DNA from: Cricetomys ansorgei | Taxonomy: Eukaryota; Chordata; Mammalia; Rodentia; Nesomyidae | Assembly: GCA_026225945.1 (NCBI GenBank) | Contig: JAMJFZ010003746.1 | Span: 3,356,501 to 3,420,500 of the forward strand | Reading direction: 5' to 3' | DNA: 64,000 bases | Position numbers and translations under genes: made by a program | Shown here: positions 46,201-61,200 of the stretch, piece by piece | Layout of the letters: every line of letters starts with the position of its first letter | Numbering within the stretch: position 1 is the first letter of the stretch | The notes under the pieces: generated by a model | Database searches by the model: none | Seen by the model: the letters and a program-made list of their open reading frames with translations, nothing else | Told to the model about the DNA's origin: nothing

Positions 46201-49200
46201 GTCAGTCATCCATGCTATTACAAGAGTAAAAACCTGACAAGTCTACTGTTCTGTATTGCTAGCCTACACTTAGAATAGGGGTAAAATGTTTTCAATTTAG
46301 AGTGAGTTTATAGGGATATAACCTGTATTATATGTCAAGATAATATAATAAATATCTGGCCAGGTGTGGTAATCAGGAGATGGAGGCAGGTGGATCTCTG
46401 AGTTTGAGGCCGGCCTGGTCTACAGAGTGAATTCCAAGACAACCATGGCTACAAAGAGAAATCTTGTCTTGAAAAACCAAAAAGAAAAAAAAAAAAATCT
46501 GTACTACTCTACTGTCAAAAGAATTTACTATCAATAAGCAATGCAGAAAGAGGGCTGAAATACAGTAGCCTACATTCATCCTTCTGACTTTTGGAGTAGA
46601 AAGAAAGAGGTTGAAGACAGCAGAATGAGAGGAAATCTACAACAGCAGAATTAAATACATTCTAGTTATTGAATTTATAGAGATTATTTCCCCCTTCCAT
46701 TATATCACTTTTATGAACTTTCAAGTTTTTATTAACTCTAAATGTGTATATGTGGAATCTAGAAAGAATATTTACTTCACTCTCAACTGAAAGATGATAA
46801 ACTACGGTAGATACATTTTATTCTCTCTTGGGACATAGAATTCATTACTATATACTAATTCCGTAGAAATAAACTTTTGTTTCCCCTTTAAAGATTCTAT
46901 TGTTAAACTATGTATGTGTGTATGTCTACGTGGTGGTAAGTGCACACTGAAGGCAGGTGCCTGCAAAGGCCAGAAGAGGAGGTCAGATCCCCTGGTGCTG
47001 GAGTTACAGGCTCTTAGCTTCTTGCATGTCAGTTCTGGGAACCGAAGAATTCTCTGCAAAAGCAGTATGTGCTTTTAAATGCTAAGCCATCTTTCCAGTC
47101 CCTTTTCATCTTTTTGAGACAAGGTCTCTATAGTCAAGGCTGGCCTGGAACTCATTATAACGCCTAGGCTCTCCTAAAACCTGTGGTTATTCTCCTTTCT
47201 GTTTTCAAGTGTTGGGGTAATAGTCATGAGGCACAAGACCTAAGGAAATACCTGTATTGTACTTATTATATATTTTACTTGATAATTATATACTCTAAGA
47301 AAATTGTTCAACATAACCTAAAAATTCAGCCACACTGAAAACAAAGAGAAAATTCTTGTGTTTACCAAATGTATATCTTAAAACTGATGTCACTTTAAGA
47401 CTGAGTAACTGGTTTATACCAGTTTATATGTCAGACACCTCTGTGACTAAAAACATGGAATTATTGAGGGAAGGAGGAGAAATAATCACATTTATTTAGT
47501 AATTTTATAATGAATCTTACCACAGTCTTAGTTAAAGATGGTTTTGGGGGAGTTGTTCCAGGTTTTGCTCCTGCTGCCGTGCTGACTGGGGCTGAAGCAT
47601 ATGTGCCTGGGGTAGAAACTTGCCCAGGTGTGCCTACTGGTGTAACTGTCAAGCCAGTTGCTCCTAATGGTAAATTGGTTGGTGGTAAGCAAGTACTTGT
47701 AGTGGAAGTCATGAGTTTGCTTGGAGCTATAGCAGTGGTGGGAATGCCTGGTGTGACAGTGGTCTCTGCTACTAGAGGTGTCTCTAGTGAGACAGAAGCA
47801 TGCTGAGCTCCAGATGAACTATGTTCACTAAAGAGAGATCTCAGCTTTTCCTCCAGAGTCTTTATGTCATCAATCCCAGGAGCTTTGGATTGGGTATCAG
47901 CATCCATTTCTGGACAGTGAGTGTGAGGCTGGTTGGGAAGCAAAGCTGGTTGCGGCTGACTATGAATGAGTGTTTGCTGTACAGCAGGCACATTAGCAAC
48001 AGGCTGTACCAAGGGTGGGATATTAGGTACCTGGGGTAATAAAGGTGTAGAAGTAGGTCCTGCAGGTTGGGGGAGGACAGGTGTAGAAGCTACAGCTGAT
48101 GAGATGACCAGAGGATGCACTACACCAGGCTGAGAAACAGCAGAACTAGATACTGCAGTTCCAGAGGAGGAAGAAGAGGATGGTGCACAAAAAGACAAGG
48201 CCAATCCTGTGGTACTACTGTGAGATGCCTTGTCTAGTGAGTGTGCACTAACCACCACTGTTTCAGCTAAAGTAGGAGCAGAGGTGCTGCTACTAAGTGG
48301 AAGAGATGGCTGTGAAGCCATGCCTGGGAATGGAGTGGTGGTAGAGACTGATGTCACTATGGCTACCCCAGCAGTACTGTCTGCTACCTGTTGCAATAAT
48401 ACAGCTGGAGGTTTAGCATTTGGGGCAGACATACTGCCCACTGCAGTAACTGAAGTTGTGGAAAATGTTCCTGAAGTAAAACTGCCTGTACTAGAAACAA
48501 TGCTCCCAGATGTGGGAGCCTGAACTGGCTGGGATGTTGTAGACACTGCGACAACTGCAGGCATTGCAGAACCTGAAACCACACTGGAAAGTGTTGGTGA
48601 CTCAGACACAGACAATGTGGTGAGACCACTTGAAGTTACCACACCTGGGCTGGTGGTAACTCCGGCAATGCCTTTTTCAATGGGCATTGCAGCCTCAGAT
48701 TGCATTACTGATGTAGAAATGTCATTAAGAGGGCCACTTGTTATAGGGATAGATACTGATGGTGTGGATCCTGCTACAGCTGGGCCACCAGCAATGCCAG
48801 TCAAGAAAGGAGAAAATGTTGGTCCCGTGTGATTGAAATTTGGAGGTGCTGTATTGGGTCCTTCAGTCATCTGGGCATGTTTAAGTTCAGAAAAAGCTTG
48901 CTGGAGACTCAGGGATGAAGCAGAGTGAGATAAGTTCATTCCAGGGCCCTGAGATGTGGAGGCAGCAACTAGAAAGAAAAACAAGAGTGTTTTTAAGGAA
49001 CCATTATTGGATTATCAAAAACGCTGCATGTCATTAAGATTTATAACTTCTCCCAAGGAAATGCTTGCTCTAAAACAGTAAAGCTAGATAGTAGTTTGAC
49101 CTAGTAAGGCAGCTTATGAGTACACAGTTCTCGAAAACCATCACCCATAAGAATAATCTGAAAACATAATTTATCTCTAAATACAGAAACAAACACACTA

Positions 49201-52200
49201 CTGTACATACATCTGACCTTTATGTTTTTTTGTTTTTTCTTTCCGAGACAGGATCTCACATAGCCACCCAGGCTGACCTCAAACTCCTGATCATCTCCTT
49301 CTCTGTCTCCTGAGCAATGGGATCACATGCATGTGCCCATGTCCAACTCTAGATTTCATTATAATTTTTTCCTTCTTCCAAGTTTCTCTGTTTTTACTTT
49401 AATTTTCTACTTTTCATTCGATCAGACTTCTGTTTGATTTAGCTTCACCATACCAGAGATGCCGTAAGATTTACTTAGTCATGGCTGAACCAATCCTTAC
49501 CTGTATCTGTTATTTCACTGGTGAAAACTTTTGATTCTCGTAATCTACTTTCTGGCACAGGACTCACTATAAACCGTCTCCCAGCAGAATGAACAACTTG
49601 TGTTAAAGAACTTGTAGGAACACCTGGACAAAACGAATCATTGAAGTTCATATACAATGTTATACATGGACGAAGTCTCAAGATTATTGGCACACTCAAC
49701 TCCTTGTCTAAGAATAAAAACAAGAAAAACTTACCTATTTGTTGTGGCATGGAAGATACAGCAATGGGTTGTTTGAACTCTCCTTCTAATTTCTACAATA
49801 AGCAAAAGTAAAATTATTCTCAAATATAATATCCATGATTATACAAAGCAAATTGTCACACTTGACAAGAACATGAATGTTCATTCTCAGTCACAGGGGT
49901 AATGGTTGTCAGTATATACTCTGTTTAGCAGTTTTAGCAATACAGAACTATTTTAAGTAAACAGAATCCCATTATAGGTATGGTGAACGTACCTGAGAAC
50001 CTGAAAAGCCATAGTCATCCTTTCCCTGCAGATTCTCCAATCCCTGGTCACCCTCAGGTTCCACACTGACATCCTCACTTAGCATTTCATCAGCTTTTTC
50101 AATAATTTCCCGCACTTGAGCCACAAAAGACTCTCTCTCTACTGCTAGAATAAAGTCATTGTTCACCTATAAGAAATATGGTATTGGTCTCATTAGTACA
50201 TTTCTTTAGCTTTAAGTCATCCATTTACCACTTTTATGACTTCTGTCTGTACATCAGCTGTACTGTGTACTTGGTATTTAAGATACTACTTCTCTTTTTA
50301 AGACAAACACATACATAACTATGTTCTAACTATGTTAAAAAAACACATCTCTAATTCATAGAATCATGGGTTGGGTATGCTAGTTTTAAAACTGAAATGA
50401 AAATTTAAAATTATCAGCTGGGTGTTGGTAGCATTCACCTTTAATCCCAGCATTCGAAGGCAGAGGCAAGGGATCTCTGTGAGATGGAGGCTAGCTTGGT
50501 CTACAGACCAAGTTCCAGGACAGCCAGGCCTACACAGGGAAACCCTGCCCCAAAACAAATCAATAAAAAAAACCACAAAACAGTAACAATAAAAATTTAT
50601 AAATGTTGAAATGAAATGGATGACAAAATATTGCATTGTTGCCTATGCCACAACATGTACTTAAGACCAAATACTATGGAAAAATGTGGAATTCCAAATG
50701 GAGACATTACCATAATTGTCGCTATCTCTTCAGGGTTGTCACCATCTAGGTCAAATTTGAATGTAACCATTTTCCGATTATGAGTCTCTAATTGACATTC
50801 TACTACTCGGTCTCCTTTATTTGAAACCTAAAAAGAGAAAGGTAATTCACATTCAGATTTATTCCTGAATTTGAGAAAACGTCTTGTCTGAGGAAGCATA
50901 CTGTTATCACTAGTCCTTGAATCTTATATTGGTATTAAGGAAATCTATGAGAAGAGCTCAGCCCTTGAGCACCTTTCATCTTCCATTAGCAAAAGGATCT
51001 AGTCTTTTTTCTGTAAAAACTTTAGATACAGGCCTGGTGGTATACCTTTAATCCCAGCACTCAGAAGGCAGAGGCAGGCAGATCTCTGAGTTTGGGGCTA
51101 GCACCAGCCTGGTCTACAGAGTGAGTTCCAGGGCAACTAGGGCTACATAGAGAATGCTTGTCTCCAAAAAACAAACAAACAAACAAAGCAATAAAAAAAA
51201 GAAATGTGATAGTCAATTAAAAGAGATTGGGTGAATTAAATGAAAAGGCTGCTCTAAAATTATATATAAAGCAAAGATAAGGTATCTTTATTTTATGAAG
51301 AGAATGGATTTGACTTTACGATCCTAAAATTAAAAATGGCAAGTTTCTTCAACAATAAAAAGGTCACAAATCAGTATTTACATTTAAAATTCTCAGTTTC
51401 GGACGAGAAGTCTTTTCGTGACGAGAACGACTTCTTACGGATTTTCGATAATGACGTTTTGTTGTTCTCCCTTCATGCCTCCCACCAGATGATGGAGCAT
51501 TCTCATTGCCATCACTCATACCAGAAGCAACATCTGAATGTGCACTATAGGGGAAAAAGAGTTCAATGTGTAATGAGATTTAAATGCCTGTTATGCTGAA
51601 GTTTCATATCATCCTGCCTACTACTCAAAGGAGTATTTTAGTTTACTTACCTGTCTACAGAAGAAACCAATGTGACAGGCTGAGTAGGTTGTGACTGTGT
51701 TATTTGAGTTGGTTCTGGAGGAGCAGCCTGAGAGACTCCCTGTGTACTCTGTGAATAGAAAGGGTAACTCAAATCTTGGCTATATATATATATTTCATTC
51801 ATCATTCCTAAGAAGTTCCCTTTTCTTTTTCCTGTTACCCCTCTATAAGTCCTAGAAGCAATGAAGCTACTAGTAATTTTTAATATTCAAACTCTAAAAA
51901 CAGTGTGCTTACATTTTCAAAGGAGGTTTCTAAAGCTAGTTTCTAGTATAAACTGTTGGTGTGAAGTCAGCCAACCTATTGCTAGGCATTGTGAAACTAC
52001 AATTTGCCATGCAGCCAGCATCTTACCAGAGGGTGCAAGAGGGCAGAAAGAGCAAAGAGCAGAGATAAATTCAGAAGTGTATCCTTTAGGACAAAAATGA
52101 TTGCTGGGAGCACAGCAGGATGAGATACTCTTATGAACTGCCAACGGCAAGTTTGTGGAAGGAGAAGAACAACGGCTAATGCATGGCTAGCTAGAGAAGT

Positions 52201-55200
52201 GAAGTGCTAATAGTGTTAATCTTCTCTAATGCAAACTCACTTCCCAACAGAACAGCCAGTGGCAACAAGACCCCCACATTGGCATTTCATTCTGCTGTAA
52301 GAAAAAGTCATTTAGAAATTAGTTTGACAGTCTCCACATGAGTTCTAAATCAGGGGAGCCTGTTTTTTCTTTGCTGTTTGAACCCCATTTTAATAGATGT
52401 TTTCTATATAAACATGCAGTAATTCCATTTACCTCCAGAACAGCTTGCTGGGAGGATGCAGTGGGGGGTTGTTGCGTTAAACTCACTGCTGGTTGGGACA
52501 CTGGAACCTGTCCTCCTACACTGCCCATAGGAACCAAAAGATTTGATTCCACATAAGGCTGCACTACTGTAGGAAAGTAACCTTGGGTGGCCAATGCTTC
52601 TGTCGGTATAGGAGGAGGGGCTAGCACTGTAGAATGGATGCAAACAGAAGCCACGTTGGAAGAAGGAGCAATATTTGAATCTCCTGAGTATTGTGGTGGC
52701 AGTCGAGATGGGAAGCCCTGTGACAGAAATGAGGAAGGTGAGTTAATGCGGGTTGGAACATCAAATTAGCCAATCAGTAGATGAGAGGGCAGAGGGAAAA
52801 TAAGCACAAAGCAAAGAACAGTCTCCCACTTTCTAATAATTTAAATTTAAGGATCATTTTCAAAATGAAGTGGTACATAATTTGGAAGGTGGCATTCTTT
52901 CAATCATCCTTTAAACTGATTTCTCCTCCTAGAGACAATTTAAGTAGAATTTAGAGACTTAAGTCTTCATAGAAAGAATCTATAACAATCTTACATGAAA
53001 GAATTTTAAAAATCTCTCCCATATCTCAATCATATTATAAAATGTTAATCCTCTAACTCTAAACTTTGAGCTTTTTTTGTTAATATCAGGCTGCCTGCTC
53101 TATTTACTCTATCTACATACAAAAGAGCAGCCTGGTATATTACACTAACCAGATCTAGGTTTATCTAGCTTATCCTGAATAGTGAGTTAGCTTTTCTTCT
53201 AAGTTGTGTCCTCAAAAATGTAGAAGGATCATTTGCTAGTATCGTCCCCTCCTCTTTTTTTTTTTTTTCTTTTTTTGGAGACAGGGTCTTACTATCTAGC
53301 CCTGGCTGACCTGGAACTTGCGATGTAGACCAGGCTAGCATTGAACTCAGAGATCTGCTACCTGCCTCTGCCCACCATGCACTGGGATCAAAGGCATGCA
53401 CCACTATGCCCAGCCTCCCATTCTTTTTCAGAATTTTGCTATTTTTAGCTTTTCTATTTCAGAGTATCAACTTTTGTTATTATTACTCTGACACTCAACT
53501 AGTATATTTTAAATTCTTAATGATCTGCCATTAAAATCTAACACTGTAATACCCTCTGATTTGCTGGCTAACACGATACCTGGTACAGAACATCTCCAGA
53601 GGGAAGTGGACCCTCAGCAGCTTGTCCAAGGTTAGCTGGTATTCCCATGGACTGAACTGTTGTTGGCTGTAGGAGCTGTGGGTGAACCTGACTCTGCAAC
53701 TGATTCACAGGCTGCAGAAGGGTTGGAAGCTGATTAGGAACTACGGTTGATCCCCCTGGGATTGAAGATGCTGTAGCAGATGAAGCCAAGGTGAGCAGAG
53801 GCTGATTAATGCCAGCAGCCATTGTGATAGGAACGGATGAGAAACCTGTCTGAGCCGTAGACACATGAGGAGTTGATATGGGAATCTGAGAGACAGGGTA
53901 CTGTGGGAGTAAGGAAGAAGGGAGTGGCTGTCCCATAGGAAGGAAATGAGCACCAGAGTGGACTGGAACAACTGAGGGTTGTGTTGAAACTGGGATGTGA
54001 GGTTCGCCTTGAATAGTTGGTACTGTCTGAGAAACTGGAAGCTGGGAAGGTAAAGAAAAAACAAAACAGACTTTTTTTTAAAAGCAAAGCTGCCAAAAGC
54101 AAGATTTACATATTAGCCAAGAAGAAAAAACAAAACCTTGTATACATTAGTATAAATTAACATGCCACATCAGAATCAAGAAAGAACAGGAGATAATATG
54201 CTAGTGAAGTATCTAGCATTTTCAAACCTTTTGTTGTAAAAAAAAAAAAAAAAATTGCAAATGTTTCATTATTAGCAATAAAAAGGGGGCCTTTTCACAA
54301 GCAAGGCTTTTTCCCTCTCTCCCTTCCTGATTTATTTTTTGATTTTGAGTCTCACTAGGAAGCTGAGATTTCTAAGAGCTTTCACCTAGGTGGTCCAGAC
54401 TAGACTTAAAACTCTAGGTCCTTCTGACTCTGTAACATAACTTACAGTGTTTTGTTTTAGCAGCATCATTGGTATATATTTCACATATCATAATCCACTG
54501 GCATGTTTGCTATCGCCTGATCGATGACTGGTATTATGATGATTAAACTCAAATTTCTTTCCAGTGGAATCAGACTTCATCCATATTACACCACAATTTT
54601 AAGTCTAAAATAGCTCTATAAAATTAGGTATATTTAACATAATTTATTGATTCTAGGATATAACCACCCATCTTTCCACTAGTGTCATTTTAACATTTGA
54701 GAAGTTGGAATATGTGTAGAAATTAGGAGGATGTGTCAGTATGTACTCAGTAGTAAATAAAATAGTGCTTTTACAGTTGAAACTACTTTAGTTCTGAGAT
54801 ATGACAATAACAATATTTTATGCACATATACCCACAAATGACCCATCAATGAAAACCCAACAAAAGAACAACCAAAATAACTTCTCTAAACAAACAAAAC
54901 AAAAATCCACAAATCCACATAAATTTTTTGGGGGAATAGGTATAGTGGATAGTTCAGGTTTGTCTTGAACTTTTGAACCTCCTGCCTAAGGTCTGTAATT
55001 GCAGACATCTGTCAACATGCACAGCTTTGTGATGGGCAATTTTGGCTTCAACTTTAATTGGACTGAGAGTAAAGTAGATTAGTTGAAAAAAAAAAAAAAA
55101 AAAGAAAGGCCCCTTGGGTGTATTTCTGAGTATTTCTAGAGACAACTAGACCATAAGCATTCTGACCTCTGATGGATAATTTAAATGGACTACCGAGAGA

Positions 55201-58200
55201 TGGAGGACTACCGAGAGATGGAAGAACTGTGGAAGGTGAGACCTAGTTAGAGGAAATGGGTAGGTGGGTGGGGCCTTGGAAGGTATATCTTGCTTTGGCC
55301 TCTTCTCGGTTCGTTGGTAGCCATAAGATGAATAGTTTCTTATGCCATAACCCTACCTCCATCCCTTGCTACAGGCCTAAAAGCAATACATCTTGACAGT
55401 GATGGATGGGCTGAAACCTCTGAAACCATCCAAGAAAACAAATGATTCCTTCCTTACAATATTTTCCTTAGGTATTTGTCAGTGAATGAGTTAGTGTCTC
55501 TACATAGCAAGGGAGAAAACACGTAAGAAGTTTACATGGAAAACAGTTGCAAACCTAACAGCTGACACATGTCTAGAGAATGTCACAGGTTCAGTTACCA
55601 AAGCATATCCATTTAATCCATTCGTTTCAATACTTGTAAACACTTTATATCTATAAACTGAAAACTTCAGTATTTTCACATTGTCATTGCTTTTGGTATG
55701 TACTGATTTACAATAAATACATGTGTATAATGGGATTGATTTTTATTCCATTTTAAGAGCTTCTTCACTGTTAGAAGGTAGGAATCTGTGGGCAGGATGC
55801 ACGGATATCGTTTGTAGTGTCTTTTCAGGAATTAGAGTTTACCTGTGTTCCAGCTGACACTTGAGGCAAGATTTGTGGAGCTTGAGGTTGACTCACTGGC
55901 TGCGCAGTAGTGCCTTCACTGGAAGATGCTCCCTGTGGAAGTGAATACTGTACTGCCTGTTGAGGGGGAGAAGTCTGCTGTATTCCCTGTTGCTAAGAAT
56001 AAAATACAATGATTCAGGATTTTGTTTTGTTTTGTTTTTTTGTTTGTTTTTGAGGTAGGGATTTTGTTGTAACTCTGGCTGACTTGAGTTTGATCCTTAG
56101 AGCCCATGGGAAAAGTTGGGTGTGTTAGTGTGCCCACCAATCCCCATCTAGTCTAATTGGTGAGTTCCAGGGCAATGAGATCACCCTATCTCAAAGAAGG
56201 TAGTAGTCAGCAATCCTGAAGGTGACAGCTAAGGTTGTCCTCTGGCCTCAATGTGCACACATATACAACACATACCACACACAAACACACACACACACAC
56301 ACCAACTAATACTTCTACCTTAATTTTTTTCTTTTAAAATACAAACTATATCCCTCTATAATAAAAGATTTAGCCAATATGTCAAATTACAAAGTTAAAT
56401 AAGGGGCTGGAGAGATTGCTCAGCAGTTAAGAGGACTAGAAGCTTCCCCAGACCCCAACTATACCAACTTTAAATTTATTTAGTTTTTGTGTATATTTGT
56501 GCCTCCCATAGAACCACTTGGAAGTCAGAAGACAGTTTGAGGTAGTCAGTTTCTTTCTACTACATGGATTCCAGGGATTGAACTCACATGGTCATACTCG
56601 GTAACAATTGCCTTTACCTGTTGAGATCATCTCAGCAGCCCAAGTATGCCCTTTACAAATGTTTAATTAAATTAAAATTTATACAAAAGGTATGTATGTA
56701 AAGGTGGGTAAGCATGTTCATGTATGCAGTTGTATATATATGTATGTGAACATATGTATGAAAGCCAGAGGACATTGTTTTGCTCCAGGGACCCTACAGT
56801 CTCTTTTTCCCCAGTACTGATACTAAAAGTATAAACCACTTTTTCACATGGGTGCTGGGGATGAAAATCAAGTTCTCATGTTTGCTTAGCACTTTACCAG
56901 CTATTCCCTCATTCCTTTTTTATCTTATTTTGGGATGAGTTCTCACTGTGTCACCTAGGGTGGTCTTGAACGTACTATGTTCTCCCACCAGGTCTCTACT
57001 TTACAATCCTGCCTCAGCTCCTGAGAAGTTGGGATTTACAGGCATGTGTCATGATAGACCCAGCACATTCTAACTTTAAGAGCAAACATGAATGAATGGC
57101 TATTCGATTATCTAAAAAGTTTTCTCAGTCTCATACTTTGCAAATTTAAGACACATCAGTCTTTATTTTATTTTGATTTCTGGTGACAGGGTTCTCTGTT
57201 GTAACTCTGGCTGTCCTGGAACTCACTCTGTAGACTCGGCTGGCCTTCAACTCACAGAGATCCACCTGCCTCTACCTCCAGAGTACTGGGATTAAACAGC
57301 GTCTTTATTTTTACTGGAGTCGTATTATAGGTTTTCTGGTATAACACAGTAAACCTCTTTCCCCACATTTAAAAAAAAATGTGTATACATGTTTGTGTGT
57401 GTGTGCTTGCATGTGTGAACACACATGTTCACTGGTATACTCATGGCATGGTACACTTGTACTGACTGAAAACAACCTATGGGTGTCCGTCTTGCCCTTT
57501 CACTTAGTCTTGAGTCAGGTTATCTTCTCTTGTTTAAGCCATGCTGGCTTTTGAAGACTCCCATGTCTCTGAATCTCATTTCCCATAGGTACACTGGGAT
57601 TACTTGTGCTACTGTGTGCAGCTTTTATCTGATTCCGGAGATCTGAACTCAAGCTGTCAGGCTTGTGTAGCAAGCACTTTTACCCAGTAAGTCATCTCTA
57701 GCCCATACCCCCTTGAATTTTGAGATAGAATTTGGAATATGTATCTGTCAGAATATTAGTTTAGTAGAATTTTTTTTTTGTGTTTCGTGGCTATTTTACA
57801 AATAAATTTACATGAACTTTAAACAAATAATTATATACGGTACTTGGGAAAGTATCAAACAGGACCAATCTCAGGTCATCAGACTTGGAGGCAAGGGCCT
57901 TTTATCCACTGAGCCATCTTACTGGCTTAGCACATCTGTTTTCACTTGCTTTATTTTATTTCCTTCATAGTTTTTCCATTGTCAAAATAAAGGAGAGAGC
58001 TCTGTGGTTGAGAATTGAGAAAGATTTGCATACTATAGGTTTTTTTTGTTTGTTGTTTGTTTTGTTTTGCTCCAGATAGGGTTATCAGCATGTAGAGGTC
58101 CAAGTTGGCCTTCAACTCTCTTTATTCCACAGGCTGGACGAATTCATAATCTTCCTGCCTCAGCTTCTGGAATGCTCAGATTACATGTGTGTACAATCAT

Positions 58201-61200
58201 ACCTATCAATTCTTTACCAATAAATAAATTTGAGGAACATTTTTTACCTTTGGACATATGATGTTCCTTGTCCCTCTCTCATTCCCATTAATTAAGAATC
58301 AAGGCTAACATAAAAATTTTTACTGTCAATTTCTTTCCTGAATGTATTTGTTCACAAAAATCTATCTTCTAGTTAAATCAAATTGATTTAGCTAAATCAA
58401 AGGTGTGCATATATGCATGTACACACATACACACACACAAACGTAAAAAAAAAAAATTTTAAATACAAAAGATCCCCCTTAAACCAAACTTGAGGCTTAC
58501 TTGTTTCTGTCTCATACTTTGTTCCTTTTACATGGTCCAAACTGCAATCCTACCACCCTTGGCCTGGAATATTCGTTATTCCTATATCGCAGTCTGACTT
58601 ATAATTGAGGGGCTCAACATCTCTTCCACAAAGCCTTCCCTTCCAACCAGAAAAGAGGTGTATTTTTCTACCTTTTAGAGACACAATAGGGTAGCAGTAA
58701 AATGGTGGGCTGTGTGGTAAGATTATTTGGATTTAAAGTGCTCTCACCTCTTAAAAGCCGTATGTTGAGAAACTTTCCCAAACTTCTCCAGATTTTAGCT
58801 TTCCCATCAGTAAAATGGAAATAATGATAGGGTATACATTTATATAAACATTTTATCTAACCATTATATTATTTAGTTTCCCTCAGAGCCAATCATAGCT
58901 AATCCATATTAGTTGTCAGGAAAAACAAACATCCAAACAAACAAACTTTAGTTGGGAGTGTTGAGGAGTAAAAGAAGTATCAGAAATGGGTACTTTTTTT
59001 TCTTTTAATGAACTCATTCCTTGTTTAAGACAAATGACAGATATGCCAGTAGTACCTTAGAATACTGTTTTTGAGAAATGGCACATTTGGTAAGCCAAAA
59101 GTATATGTCGTCTGCTTCGGCAGAATCACACTGACTAATAAACCAATAGATCAGCCAAACTGAGGACTCAGTGTAAATAGACTAGAATCATGCTTTGCCT
59201 AGACATACCTCATGGAAACCAGTTAAAATAGTTTTTATTGACTGGTCAAATATAGCCGCATAATGTTAAATGAGCATGTGCCTCAGGCTGAACACAAATA
59301 CCTGAAGGCTTTGTACATGCTTTTGTGGAAAACATCTTTTTCTTTCCCACAATCTTCTTTATAGCCATAAATATTGGGAGGTACCTCATTAATATAAAGC
59401 ATACCATTTTAAAAGCTTTATCTTTATTTCTGTGTATGTCTGTACAAGTGTATACACGTGTGTGCAGGTGAACACATTGAGCTGGAGTTTATTGGCAGCG
59501 GTAAGCCATCTGGCATAGGAACTGAACCTAGGTCCTCAGGAGATCAGTATTTCTCAGCCGCTGAGTCATATTTCTAGCCCCTCCATTATAACTCTTGATA
59601 AGAAAATTAACAATAACAAAATGGGGGAGGGGGGAGCCTCAGTTAGAGAAAGTCACAGCATAAACTAAATTTCAGATAAGATGTACTTCTTTCCTTACTA
59701 TACTAAAACTGCTATCAACATAGTAGAGAAAGGTTCTTTTTTTCTTCGCATTCATCTATTCACACAAAACCCAGTAACAGGTAAGTATAGATTTTTAAAT
59801 ACCTACTGCATAACTCAAAAAAAAAAAAAAATAGGAAGCTTGCATTTTAATAATTTTTAGATTCCTTAATACCCGAGAGACTCTAGAAAAGTAAAATATA
59901 CTAACTACATACACCTCTTATATGGTAATATTACTTAGCTACATTTTATCTACCATTAGAATAACACTTTCTCTATTTTTATTTTTTAGATTTTTCAAAT
60001 TTATTTGTATTGTTATTCTCTGACAGTGTCATATACATGTAATTTCAGTCTTACTACTATTACCCTTTCTCTTCCTCCCTCCTTCTGTAGAAACCTCTTT
60101 TTTCCTCAAAAAAAATCTCCCTTCTACTTTAAGTTTGTGTGTGTATGTTTGTGTCCCAATGAGTTTAATTAGTGTTACTTGCATTAGCACAAGAGGTTAT
60201 TTACTGGAACATGGGATACTTGTCAATGGCTATACCACTGAAAAAATGGTAACACTTCCCCCAACAACCATTAGCTACTTGAAGTCAATATTTCTATAAT
60301 AGTGAGCTTTTCCCTAAATAGTTAGTTATACTGCTTTTATCCAAAAAAAACCCCCTGCATTATCTGTTACTAGGTTCCACTTAAATGATCAATGCAAGGC
60401 AGTAAAGGAGTTTTCTCTACTACATTGGTGGCCTGTTTTTAGATGTGATATTTATTTTATATACTCTGAGGGAGAAGTAGGGCCTTATGAGCAATTGTTT
60501 TCTTTTCTGAGAGTGCAATTCACTAGAGTAGTCCAGGCTGGCCTGGAACTCATGATTCTGCTTTAAGCTCCCCAAATGCTAGCATTCTAGGTGTGTATCA
60601 TCACATTTAGCCATAATTACTAATTAATTTAACCTAACATTTGTAGTATTATGCTAATTTATTCCCACATATTTTTTGAGTGTTGAGTTTCACTTTCTCC
60701 TTCATTTGGTAATATTTGTAGGAATGTACACATGTAAATATACATGTGTATTTTAATACAGACAACACATTTCTTTAGAGCACATACTTAAATGTTTTTG
60801 GTGTTGGCCTATATTGAAAGATAAGCAAATTAAGATGTCAGTGTGAACCAGGTGTGTTGCACTCATGCTTGTAATTCTTGTTCTTGGAAGGCAGAGGCAG
60901 GAAGACTGAGAAAGAGTTTAAGACCAGCTTGGGCTACATCATGATTCAAAGAACCTGAACATGACTGATACTAATCACAGTGCATCAGCCATTGACTAAC
61001 TTTATGTAACTTGTAATTCAATTCTCACTAGGGGTTTTTAAAATTTATTGATTTGTTTGGAAGAAATGTTAGGAGCAATATTAAGCATACAACTCCTGGT
61101 CAAAAATTTTTTTAAATGAGATATTAGTCACTTGGTAAATGTGGGTTTGACAAAAGTAATTTTTTTCTGTATAAAATACTTCAAAGAGATTTTAAAAAAT

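Noticed and set aside
47510..48832. Several + strand frames opposite Wnk1 exon 19
   Set aside because: Shadows of the biased Ser/Thr codons of the real exon.
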